NCBI RefSeq assembly: GCF_014648075.1
Contig: NZ_BMQK01000002.1
Span: forward strand, 620,001-684,000
Origin: Streptomyces ruber
GTDB lineage: Bacteria > Actinomycetota > Actinomycetes > Streptomycetales > Streptomycetaceae
Reading direction: 5' to 3'
DNA length: 64,000 nucleotides
The translations under genes and the position numbers were made by a program. Shown here piece after piece: positions 11,410-18,994 of this stretch. Position 1 is the stretch's first letter. Each line of letters begins with the position of its first letter. The notes under the pieces were generated by a model, which did not search any database, was not told where the DNA came from, and saw only the letters and a program-made list of their open reading frames with translations.

Positions 11410-11784
11410 TGCTTCTTGAACAAAGTTGTTGTTCGCACCCAGCCGCCGACACGACCCGGCAGGCCGACTCATCGAGTATCAGCAGCCCTGGCCGGCAGGT
11501 AGGGCAACGACCCACATCGAGTGACGTTCTCCGGGCCCGCCACCACGAGACACACGGCTGCGACGGGACCCCACCCCAAAGATCATCGAGGTACGCGGGG
11601 CCGGACTGCCCTTCCCCATGCCGCCAAGCCCTGCGCATCCGACGCTGACCGTGGACGAGTTCCACGCGTGCGCGGACCGTGGAGGGCTCGGCCTGCCATG
11701 AGTCCGTGACGATTACGAGAACCGGCGCGGAGGCCGGCGTAAGAGACGGCACCACCCGCGCCCCTTGCTTTGCCCTTGGGCAGG
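11410..11784. other. Gene-free stretch inside the island
   Basis: 375 bases. Frames are open by composition on both strands, but none shows a ribosome site with a recognisable product. The far end (from about 11765) leads into the recombinase remnant. I see no repeat or RNA structure beyond the hairpin before it. Confidence 0.4.
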
Positions 11785-12027
11785 ACGACGACTCCCAGCT
11801 CGACGCCTTGCGGGCCACGGCATCCCGAGGGACAAGATCTTCAGCGAGAAGATCAGCACCCGCGTCCGCGGAGGGCCCAGTTCGAGGAGGCGCTCGTACG
11901 GCGCGGGAGGTCAAGGCCCACGCCCCGCACTGCCGCGTCAGCTTTACCGTGTACGAGATGAAGCGGCTCGGCCGCGACGCCGCCGAACTCACCGCGCTCG
12001 CCGACCACCTCACCGCCCACGGCCTGG
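11785..12027 (+). pseudogene. Serine recombinase N-terminal domain, frameshifted remnant
   Basis: Pieces of a resolvase catalytic domain appear in order but in changing frames: SQLDALRA, then HGIPRDKIFSEKISTRVR in a second frame, then REVKAHAPHCRVSFTVYEMKRLGRDAAELTALADHLTAHGL. At least two frameshifts and the loss of the N-terminal catalytic Ser region make it non-functional. The sequence switches abruptly to an unrelated transposase tail at about 12028. Confidence 0.68.
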
Positions 12028-12204
12028 GTCCTCGTGGAGCAGGTCAACGGCACGTTGACGCTGCACCGCAGACTGGCCCGCGAGTACGATCACCGGTCCG
12101 ACACGTCCGCCCCGCGCGTCTACTGGGCCTCGATCGCGAACATGACCCGCCGCCTCACCACACCGAGTCCAGCCGGGCGCGACACCCTCGGACTGGCCGC
12201 GTGA
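12028..12204 (+). pseudogene. Transposase C-terminal fragment (IS5-like)
   Basis: A 58-codon fragment in one frame, VLVEQVNGTLTLHRRLAREYDHR, then VYWASIANMTRRL, ending GLAA at TGA 12202-12204. It resembles the C-terminal end of IS5-like transposases common in Streptomyces. Everything upstream is missing; it is fused to the recombinase remnant. Family name is from memory of such tails and is moderately secure. Confidence 0.45.
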
Positions 12205-12647
12205 ACGTCATCGAGCTCCTGGCCGGCCTCCAGGCCCAGCACGACAGGACCGCAGCCCGTGCCGACGAACTGCGTGATCAGATCGAGCACTTGACCGCCG
12301 CCCTGACCAAGACCGAAGCGCGACTCGCGAACCTGGTCAGCACCCGGAAGGTCATCGCCGAACTCGCACCGGCTTCAGGCCAACCCGCACCGCCCGAGAC
12401 GAACACCGCCCACCAGGCCATCGTGAACACCTTCAACCAGCATCCCGATCAAGAGTTCCGAGCCGGTGAACTGCACGAACGCCTCGGCATGCCCACCGAC
12501 GAGGCATCCGTCGACATCACCCGCAGCCGCCTCGGACACCTCACCCGCCAAGGCTTCCTCACTCAACCCGGACGAGGCCGCTACCAGAAGCGGACTCGAC
12601 GTCCACGGAGAGCCACCGGTCGGGTCTCAGCACTGCCCCGGTACTGA
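12201..12647 (+). CDS. Small coiled-coil / winged-helix-like protein, altered C-terminus
   Basis: 148 residues from GTG 12201, overlapping the stop of the transposase fragment (GTGA). Residues 5-60 form a heptad-like coiled coil (LLAGLQAQHDRTAARADELRDQIEHL). Residues 75-130 look like a winged helix (AIVNTFNQHPDQEFRAGELHERLGM, then SRLGHLTRQGFLTQPGRGRYQ). I recall similar proteins encoded beside transposase genes in Streptomyces; function is unknown. The last 13 codons lie inside the 165-bp duplicated block (from 12608), so the native C-terminal end has probably been replaced when that block arrived. Confidence 0.6.
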   Translation: MNVIELLAGLQAQHDRTAARADELRDQIEHLTAALTKTEARLANLVSTRKVIAELAPASGQPAPPETNTAHQAIVNTFNQHPDQEFRAGELHERLGMPTDEASVDITRSRLGHLTRQGFLTQPGRGRYQKRTRRPRRATGRVSALPRY

Positions 12648-12772
12648 AGCAAGCGAGCCGTCGGCCGGATGTCAGTCAGCTGACGGAGGCTGTCGGCACG
12701 GTGGCCGAGCCATTCTCGTGGAGACATCGAAACCGCCCGGTACCCGGGCGAGACCACGAGGAGCGGACCATG
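12608..12772 (+). promoter_or_regulatory. 165-bp duplicated leader/promoter block, copy 1 (before aldehyde dehydrogenase)
   Basis: This block matches 21777-21941 over 165 bp with three mismatches and no gap, and both copies end exactly at the ATG of the following gene. It contains a perfect palindrome GTCAGCTGAC at 12675-12684 and a shared ribosome site (GAGGAGCGG) before the ATG. Outside the block the flanks are unrelated. It most likely carries promoter, operator and leader, giving the two downstream operons common control. Confidence 0.85.
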
Positions 12773-14227
12773 AACACCATCGCGCAGCACTGGATCAACG
12801 GACGGTGGACCGGCTCCGGCTCCGTTCTGGAATCGATCAACCCGGCCGACGGCACCGTCGTCGGCTCGTTCTACGACGGTGGCGAGGCGGAGGCCTCGGC
12901 CGCCGTGGACGCAGCCGCCGCCGCGTTCGAGACCACCGAATGGGCGCGCACTCCCTCGCTCCGGACGACCGCGCTCAGCCGGCTGGCCGACGCCCTAGAG
13001 GCCCGGGTACCCGAGGTCGCGGCCATGTTGTCCCGGGAGAACGGCAAGCTGCTGGGTGAGACCACGTGGGAGGTCAGCGGTGCGGTCGGGTGGCTGCGGT
13101 ACGCGGCGGCCTCTGTGCGCACCCAGACCGCCGGGCGCGCCGCCGAGACGGCACCCGGCCAGTACACCCACTCGGTGCCCGAGCCGCTCGGTGTCGCCGG
13201 GATCATTTCTCCCTGGAACTCTCCCATCATGCTGACCGTGCGGGCACTGGGCCCGGCGCTGGCCGCCGGCTGTACCGTCGTGGTCAAGCTTCCGGCTCAG
13301 ACGGCGCTGACCAATGAGCTTTTCGCGCAGGTCCTGGCCTCGGTCCCGGAGATCCCGGCGGGTGTGGTCAGCGTGTTCACCGAGTCCGGCAACACCGGGG
13401 CCCCGTTCCTGGTCTCCTCGGACAAGGTCGCCGTGATCAACTACACCGGCAGTACGCCGGTCGGGCGCCGTATCGCGGCCGCGGCCTCCACCACGCTCAA
13501 GCGGCTCGGTCTGGAACTGGGCGGCAAGGCGCCCATGGTGATCTTTCCCGACGCCGATCTGGACATGGTGATCCCGACTGTTGTGCAGTCGCTGGTGCTG
13601 ATGAACGGGCAGTTCTGCTGCACCGGCTCCCGTGTACTGGTTCACCGGGACATCGCCGACCAGGTGCGCACTCGGCTCACCGCCGCGCTCGCGCAGGTGC
13701 GGCTCGGGTCGGGCGACGACGAGAAGGCCCAGCTCGGCCCGGTGATCGACCGGGCGTCCGCCCAGCGGGTGGACGCGATCGTCGAGGAAGCCGCCTCGTA
13801 CGGCACGGTGCTGCTGCGCGGCGGTGTGGTCACCGACGGCCCGCTGGCCGCCGGGGCGTTCTACCGGCCGAGCCTGATCGAGGTGGACCGCACCGACGTC
13901 CGGATCGTGCAGGAAGAGGTCTTCGGTCCGGTCCAGACGTTCGAGATCTTCGACGACGAGGACGACGCCGTGACCAAGGCGAACGCCACCATCTACGGCC
14001 TGGCCGCCTCGGTGTTCAGCTCGGACTCGATGAAGGCCCGCCGGATCGCCCGGCGCATCCGCACCGGCACGGTATGGATCAACACCTGGGGAGCCATCAG
14101 CGAGGACTTCGAGGAGGGCGGCGTCAAGGGAAGCGGTTACGGCTACCTGTGCGGCCCGCGAGCGATCGAGGAGTTCCAGGCCCTCAAGGTGTACGTGGAG
14201 CAGGACCACACCCAGTCCGCTCACTGA
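12770..14227 (+). CDS. NAD(P)-dependent aldehyde dehydrogenase
   Basis: 485 residues. The Rossmann-binding GSTPVG is near residue 228; the general-base Glu is at about 249 in LELGGKAP and the nucleophilic Cys at about 283 in GQFCCTGSR. The EEVFGPV motif near residue 382 closes the active site. It oxidises an aldehyde to a carboxylate in the cytosol; betaine-aldehyde or salicylaldehyde-type relatives are the closest feel, but substrate is not determinable. Translation is driven by the leader block shared with the hydrolase at 21939, implying common induction. The next intact genes are membrane proteins; a broken SDR lies between. Confidence 0.92.
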   Translation: MNTIAQHWINGRWTGSGSVLESINPADGTVVGSFYDGGEAEASAAVDAAAAAFETTEWARTPSLRTTALSRLADALEARVPEVAAMLSRENGKLLGETTWEVSGAVGWLRYAAASVRTQTAGRAAETAPGQYTHSVPEPLGVAGIISPWNSPIMLTVRALGPALAAGCTVVVKLPAQTALTNELFAQVLASVPEIPAGVVSVFTESGNTGAPFLVSSDKVAVINYTGSTPVGRRIAAAASTTLKRLGLELGGKAPMVIFPDADLDMVIPTVVQSLVLMNGQFCCTGSRVLVHRDIADQVRTRLTAALAQVRLGSGDDEKAQLGPVIDRASAQRVDAIVEEAASYGTVLLRGGVVTDGPLAAGAFYRPSLIEVDRTDVRIVQEEVFGPVQTFEIFDDEDDAVTKANATIYGLAASVFSSDSMKARRIARRIRTGTVWINTWGAISEDFEEGGVKGSGYGYLCGPRAIEEFQALKVYVEQDHTQSAH

Positions 14228-14295
14228 TCAGATCATCACCTGGCCCGGCGCCCACCTGGGCGCCGGGCAGCCCTCCTGCACAGGAAGGGTGCACC

Positions 14296-14735
14296 ATGGC
14301 CTCGATTCTGATCACCGGAGCGACGAACGCTCCTGGTCTCGCTCTGGCTGAGGAGCTTGCGGAAGCCAGGCACCAGTTGCTTCTGCACGGTCGTGACCCG
14401 CAGCGACCGGTGCCGGTCGCGCAACGTTTCGGGGCCGGGCAGTACATCGCCGGCCTGTCCGCTCCGGCCGAGACCCAGCGACCCGCGGCCGAAGTGGCGG
14501 CACGGCACGGTCGCCTCGACCTGCTGGTCGACAACGCGGGTCTGGCTTCACCTGGAACGGCACCATCCGAAGCATGCCGGCAGACGGATACCGGCAGCGG
14601 CTGGCGGTGAGACATCTGAGCCCTGTGCTGCCCACCCGGCAACTGCTGCCGCTGTTGCGCGCGGGCAGCCCATCATGCAGCGCCACCATCGCCTCGGTCG
14701 CGCAGGAACCGATGGAATCAAAACGATACGCAGCA
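14296..14735 (+). pseudogene. SDR oxidoreductase, frameshifted and truncated
   Basis: The ATG at 14296 has a good ribosome site (GGAAGG at 14282-14287) and opens a normal SDR start (ITGATNAPGLALAEEL, then DLLVDNAGL). Near 14547 the frame shifts: the continuation FTWNGTIRSMPADGYRQRLAVRHL is read in the next frame. After TIASVAQEPM homology stops near 14718, before the catalytic YxxxK would appear. The gene therefore lacks its active site and is dead. Its position after the aldehyde dehydrogenase suggests it was once the second gene of that operon. Confidence 0.75.
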
Positions 14736-14754
14736 TTTCGATGTGGAGTGGTCC

Positions 14755-15114
14755 ATGAACGAGAGAACCGTTTCCCATGCCTACGGTGCCGACGATCCCG
14801 GACTGCCGAGCCCACCGGCAGTGACAGACATCCGGCACACGCTCCGGGAGCAGAGCCGGAACGCGTCCGCGAACGCCGAACCCCGGCTCGGCCCCACCGT
14901 TCCGGCCGCCGTCCGGCGTTGGAAGCTGTGGCTCCTCACCGTGTGCGGTATCTACCCCACCATCGTCCTGCTGGGCCTGGCCACGAACCCTGTTCTGGAG
15001 GATCTGTACCTGCCGGTGCGACTCGCTGTACTCGTCCCGGCGGCGGCAGCAGCGATGGTCTGGCAGATCAATCCCCGACTGCAGCGGCATTTCGGAGCTT
15101 GGCTCACCAGATGA
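14755..15114 (+). CDS. Small two-helix membrane protein
   Basis: 119 residues from ATG 14755 (GGAG at 14746-14749; a GTG at 14743 is the alternative). A polar 55-residue N-terminus is followed by two transmembrane helices (about 60-82, LWLLTVCGIYPTIVLLGLA, and 88-108). The pair of helices resembles the C-terminal membrane part of certain antibiotic-biosynthesis-monooxygenase proteins, but no monooxygenase domain is present. It overlaps ltrA by ATGA, so the two are translationally coupled and may form a membrane complex. Function is unknown. Confidence 0.65.
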   Translation: MNERTVSHAYGADDPGLPSPPAVTDIRHTLREQSRNASANAEPRLGPTVPAAVRRWKLWLLTVCGIYPTIVLLGLATNPVLEDLYLPVRLAVLVPAAAAAMVWQINPRLQRHFGAWLTR

Positions 15115-16352
15115 CAAGCAGCCCGGCTCCGCCGCCGGTGTGCTCCGCGGCGCCCGCACACCACAGACCACTGCGCAGGCTCACGGCGCGAGGCCGCGAC
15201 GAGACCCGCCGCGGCGTCTCCTCACTGGAGCTCTTCTTCGACCTGTGCTTCATCGTGGCCATAGCCCAGGCAGGCGCCCAGTTGGTGCACGCCATGGCCG
15301 AGGGACACACGGGCGAGGGGATCCTCAACTACTTGATGATCTTCTTCGCCATCTGGTGGGCGTGGATGAACTTCACGTGGTTCGCCTCGGCTTACGACAA
15401 CGACGACGTGCTGTACCGGATCGTCACGCTGATCCAGATAGCCGGCGTGCTCGTCCTGACGGCAGGCGTCTCCCAGGTGTTCGAGGAACACGCGTACCTG
15501 GTCGTCATCCTGGGCTATGTGATCATGCGGCTCGCCATGACGGCGCAGTGGCTGCGCGTGGCGCGGTCGAGCCAGGGCCCCGAGCGGACGATGGCGCTGC
15601 GGTACGCCATCGGGCTGTGCCAGATCGGCTGGCTGGGGCTACTGGCCCTGCCGGAGGCCGGCCGCCCGTGGGTCTTCCTGGTGATGGCGCTGCTGGAGAT
15701 GGCCGTACCGCTGTATGCGGAGCGGGCTCACCCCACGCCCTGGCACCCCCACCACATCGCCGAACGGTACGGGCTGCTCACGCTCATCGTGCTCGGCGAG
15801 ACCATCGCGGCGGCCACCGTCGCCGTGAAGTCGGGGATCGACGAGCACGAGGCCCTGGGTGAGTTGCTGCCCATTGCCGCCGGCGGACTGCTGATCATCT
15901 TCGCCGCCTGGTGGGTGTACTTCGCGGTCCCCATCCACGGGCACCTCCGGTCCAACCGGCAGTCCTTCCTCTGGGGCTACGGCCATTACCTGATCCTCGT
16001 CTCGGGTGCCGCGATCGGGGCCGGCCTGGAGGTGGCGGTGGAGCAGGCGGTGGGCAGGACGCACCTTTCGGCGCTGTCGGCGTCGGCAGCGGTGACGCTG
16101 CCGACAGCGCTGTTCCTGCTCACGGTGTGGGCGCTGCACTCGCGCTTCTACAAGGTGGGGATCGCCCAGCAGTCGGTGCTGCCGGCCACGGCGCTGCTGG
16201 TGGTCGTCTGTACGTTCCTGGGTCACTGGGCGGTGCTCGCGGCGGGGCTGGTGGCGGCGCTGGCGGTGGCAGCCGGGGTGACGCTGACGGCGCTCGGGGC
16301 GAGCCCGGAGCGCGGGATGGGCGAGGAAGGCGTCGCGGTGCCAGTTCTGTGA
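15111..16352 (+). CDS. LtrA family multi-pass membrane protein (low temperature requirement A)
   Basis: 413 residues with about ten predicted transmembrane helices. The family signature occurs at the start of the first helix: VSSLELFFDLCFIVAIAQ, followed by the WWAWMNFTWFASAYDNDD motif and a GLLTLIVLGETIAA helix with its conserved Glu. LtrA proteins are found in many bacteria; the name comes from a cold-growth phenotype in Listeria, but the biochemical activity is unproven. Translation is coupled to the preceding small membrane protein. Nothing in the sequence shows a substrate or regulation of its own. Confidence 0.88.
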   Translation: MTSSPAPPPVCSAAPAHHRPLRRLTARGRDETRRGVSSLELFFDLCFIVAIAQAGAQLVHAMAEGHTGEGILNYLMIFFAIWWAWMNFTWFASAYDNDDVLYRIVTLIQIAGVLVLTAGVSQVFEEHAYLVVILGYVIMRLAMTAQWLRVARSSQGPERTMALRYAIGLCQIGWLGLLALPEAGRPWVFLVMALLEMAVPLYAERAHPTPWHPHHIAERYGLLTLIVLGETIAAATVAVKSGIDEHEALGELLPIAAGGLLIIFAAWWVYFAVPIHGHLRSNRQSFLWGYGHYLILVSGAAIGAGLEVAVEQAVGRTHLSALSASAAVTLPTALFLLTVWALHSRFYKVGIAQQSVLPATALLVVVCTFLGHWAVLAAGLVAALAVAAGVTLTALGASPERGMGEEGVAVPVL

Positions 16353-16369
16353 GGGAACCCTCGCCGCCG

Positions 16370-16751
16370 CGGAAATCTGGCCGGCACGGCGTACGACGGC
16401 GCCCGTGCCGTGCGCCCGGTGCACCTGCTCAACGACGGCGACACGTTGTTCACGCCGACGGCGCCGGACGCACCCGCTCGGCACCGCGAACCCGCCGGCC
16501 CTGGACAACGTCCTCACGGCGGGGCGCGGACGCGGTGACCCACGCGACCGTACGCGCCGTGGGCACCGCCGAGTCGGTGCCCACGCCTGCTCGACGAACC
16601 GGGCACCGGCCTGCACGGCGAGGCCCAGGGCGACTTTCTCCGGTACGCCTACGGCCGGCTCGGACCCGAGCAGCAGGTCCTCCGCAGCCGGATTCGCCGG
16701 GCACGGGTCACCACCGCTGGGGCACCCGTCCCCGACGCCTCCCATGACTCG
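16370..16751 (+). pseudogene. Two fused gene remnants (S58-like peptidase end, AAA ATPase end)
   Basis: This stretch has no intact gene. In one frame 16376-16480 reads GTAYDGARAVRPVHLLNDGDTLF, resembling the C-terminal part of P1/S58 (DmpA-like) peptidases, and then shifts frame. From about 16590 another piece reads LDEPGTGLHGEAQGDFLRYAY and resembles the Walker B end of an AAA/OLD-type ATPase. Both are short, joined without spacer and frameshifted. Family names are tentative; the broken state is clear. Confidence 0.4.
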
Positions 16752-17468
16752 TCACCAGGGCACGGGGGTTCCGTCCCAGGAGAAGAAGCCACCGGTGGGG
16801 CCGTCGTCCGGCAGCAGGGCCAGGCGGAGGGCACCTTGGGCGGCCTCGGCCGGGTCGCCGCCGGCAGCGGCGGCCCCGGGAGTGAGATCAGTGGCCCGCA
16901 GGCCAGGAGCGAGCGCGTTGACCTTGAAGCCGTCGTGGGCGAGCGTCTGGGCGTACAAGACGGTGAGGGCGTTGAGGGCGGCCTTGGACGACCGGTAGGC
17001 AGCGGCGCCGCCGCTTCCCGGGGTGAACTGGGGGTTGGGGTTCGTGCTCCAGGTCAGCGACGCGGTGCCACTGGAGATGTTGACGATGCGCGGGCGCGGC
17101 GACCGGCTCAGGGCGGGCAGGAAGGCGTTGGTCACCGCCACTACCCCGAACACGTTGGTCTCGTACGTGCGCCGGAACTCCTCGACGCCGGTGCCGGCCG
17201 GCGGGGCGAGTGACAGCGAGATGCCGGCATTGTTGACCAGCACGTCCAAGCGGTCCACCTGAGCCGCGGCCTGTGCGATGCCGTCGGGATCACTCACGTC
17301 GAGGACCAGCGGGCGGGCCCCGGCGCCGATCTCCTCGACGGCCCGCTGCCCACGCCCGGGGTCGCGGGAGCCCACGTACACGGTGAGGCCCTCGGCGGCG
17401 AGCAGCCGGGCAATATGCTTGCCGATGCCCTTGTTGGCACCGGTGACCAGAGCTGTGCGTTTGTTCAT
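16752..17468 (-). CDS. SDR-family NAD(P)-dependent oxidoreductase
   Basis: 238 residues from ATG 17468. Classical SDR features: cofactor motif TGANKGIG at residues 9-16, NNAG near 84-87, catalytic Ser in IVNISSG near 132 and YRSSK (YxxxK) near 156-160. The specific carbonyl or hydroxyl substrate cannot be deduced. It is divergent from the XRE regulator at 17547 with a 78-bp gap, a common arrangement for an MmyB-type regulator and its SDR target in Streptomyces. An inverted repeat in the gap (17481-17508) may be the operator. Confidence 0.9.
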   Translation of the reverse strand: MNKRTALVTGANKGIGKHIARLLAAEGLTVYVGSRDPGRGQRAVEEIGAGARPLVLDVSDPDGIAQAAAQVDRLDVLVNNAGISLSLAPPAGTGVEEFRRTYETNVFGVVAVTNAFLPALSRSPRPRIVNISSGTASLTWSTNPNPQFTPGSGGAAAYRSSKAALNALTVLYAQTLAHDGFKVNALAPGLRATDLTPGAAAAGGDPAEAAQGALRLALLPDDGPTGGFFSWDGTPVPW

Positions 17469-17480
17469 GGCAACCACGCT

Positions 17481-17508
17481 TCCCTGGTCGCAGGCGCTCG
17501 GCCAGGGA
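17481..17508. promoter_or_regulatory. Inverted repeat between SDR and XRE regulator
   Basis: TCCCTGG (17481-17487) pairs with CCAGGGA (17502-17508), centred in the 78-bp divergent gap. The placement fits an operator for the XRE regulator acting on both genes. No second copy was found, so this is a suggestion only. Confidence 0.4.
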
Positions 17509-17546
17509 CAGTCTGTACCAGGCAGTGGGAGGAGACGGGAGGCGGT

Positions 17547-18362
17547 ATGGCACGGCAGGAGCTGGCCCAGTACCTGCGGGACCGCCGGGCGGCCCTGCGT
17601 CCGCACGAGATCGGCCTGACGGAGACGGGCACCGCCCGCCGCACACCGGGCCTGCGCCGCGAAGAGGTGGCGGAGCTCGCCCACATGTCGGTCGACTACT
17701 ACACGCGGCTGGAGCAGGCCCGGGGACCGCGGCCGTCGGCCCGGATCCTGGACGCATTGGCCCGCGCGCTGCGGCTCACGCCGGCCGAGCGCAGCCACCT
17801 GTTCCGCCTGGCGGGTTCGACCGCGCCGCCCGGCACCAGCGCCGTGCGGCGGGTGCGCCCGCACGTGGCCCGGATGCTGGACCGGCTGCCGGAGACCGGT
17901 GCCATCGTCACTGACGCGGCGTACCACGTCGTCGCCTGGAACCCCCTGGCCCAGGCACTGCTCGGCGCCGACCTCGGAGACGGGACGACGAACCTGGCCC
18001 GCCGCCGCTTCCTGGGCCAGGGGCGGACGTACGAGAGCTCCGGCGCCGAGGAATTCGGACACATCGCGGTGGCGCGGCTGCGCCGGGCCGCCGACCGCTA
18101 CCCGCACGACCCGCAGCTGGCCGCCCTGCTGGCCGAACTGCACGAGGGCAGTGAGGAGTTCCGGCAGATCTGGCAGACACATCCGGTCCACGCTCCCGGG
18201 CACCGCACCAAGACCCTGGACCATCCGGAGGCCGGTGCGCTGCGGTTGAACTGCGACGTCCTGCTCGTGCCCGAGGACGACCAGGAGGTCGTCCTGATGA
18301 CGGCCGACCCCGGATCACCTGCCGTGCGGGCCCTGCGCAGGCTGGCCAGGCAAGCAACCTGA
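17547..18362 (+). CDS. XRE-family regulator with MmyB-like ligand-binding domain
   Basis: 271 residues from ATG 17547 (GGGAGGCGG just upstream). The N-terminal HTH (residues 5-80) has RRTPGLRREEVAELAHMSVDYYTRLEQ. The C-terminal part (about 105-265) is the MLTR/MmyB ligand-binding domain, including VVAWNPLAQALLG and the late LNCDVLLVP stretch. Such regulators usually sit back to back with a short-chain dehydrogenase and repress it until a small, possibly fatty-acid-like, ligand binds. This is exactly the local layout. Binding site and ligand are not proven by the sequence. Confidence 0.9.
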   Translation: MARQELAQYLRDRRAALRPHEIGLTETGTARRTPGLRREEVAELAHMSVDYYTRLEQARGPRPSARILDALARALRLTPAERSHLFRLAGSTAPPGTSAVRRVRPHVARMLDRLPETGAIVTDAAYHVVAWNPLAQALLGADLGDGTTNLARRRFLGQGRTYESSGAEEFGHIAVARLRRAADRYPHDPQLAALLAELHEGSEEFRQIWQTHPVHAPGHRTKTLDHPEAGALRLNCDVLLVPEDDQEVVLMTADPGSPAVRALRRLARQAT

Positions 18363-18363
18363 G

Positions 18364-18960
18364 ACGAAGGATGGGACGGCGTAGAGGCCGGTGATCTCGT
18401 TCTCGGCTCGCCAGCGCCGCAGGGTTTGTCAGCCCTGCGGCCAGATCAGGGATCCGGGTCGGTGGACCCGGGTGCGCAGTAAGGCCGCGATGGTCGCTGG
18501 GTCGCGCGGGGTGGAGAAGTGGAGCAGGGCGGACTCGGCAGCGGCGTCGGCGTCGTAGTGTTCCTGGTCTTCGCCGTCGTCCTTGCCGCCGGTGCCGGCG
18601 CCGATGATCCGTCGTCTTCGTCGCGTCGGACGTGGATCGTGCGCTGTCCGCTGGTGTGGGCGCGGGAGGCGAGCTGCTCGACGAGTCTCATCATGACTGC
18701 GCAGGCCTCTGGAGGACGGCGACGAGGGGGCGGTAGGCGGCGGAGGCGACCGTGTCGGCCGGTCTTTGCCGGGCGGGAGGAAGACCGGCACGATGATCCG
18801 CGCGCCCTTGGTGCTGTCGTTGCGGTGGGGCTGCAGCGCCCGACGGGTGTTCTGCATGATCTTCGTTTGGGAGCTGCGGGTGTCGGCGAAGCAGATGGCT
18901 TCAGGCTCCGTTTGCCGGTGGGTGCAATACTTCCTGGTCAGGCGCGTGGCTAGTGTTTCG
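18364..18960 (-). pseudogene. Remnant of a helicase with helicase-associated (HA) domain
   Basis: On the minus strand ordered fragments of a known Streptomyces DEAD/DEAH helicase appear: EAICFADTRSSQTKI, then ARIIVPVFLPPG, then ALLHFSTPRDPATIAALLR and SLIWPQG. An in-frame TGA at 18430-18428 is followed by LRRWRAENEITGLYAVP. Between the second and third pieces the frame is scrambled. N-terminal motor motifs and the rest of the HA repeats are missing. The right end merges into the start region of the LAL gene, and the left end touches the stop of the XRE gene, so flanking genes were spliced onto it. Confidence 0.62.
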
Positions 18961-18994
18961 ACTGCTTCGCGAGGCAGGACGAGGGACGCGGCGG

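Noticed and set aside
18417..18440. 8-bp perfect hairpin after the XRE gene as a terminator
   Set aside because: It falls within the antisense helicase remnant, at its nonsense codon, and 55 bases past the stop; coincidence is as likely as function, so it was not listed as a feature.
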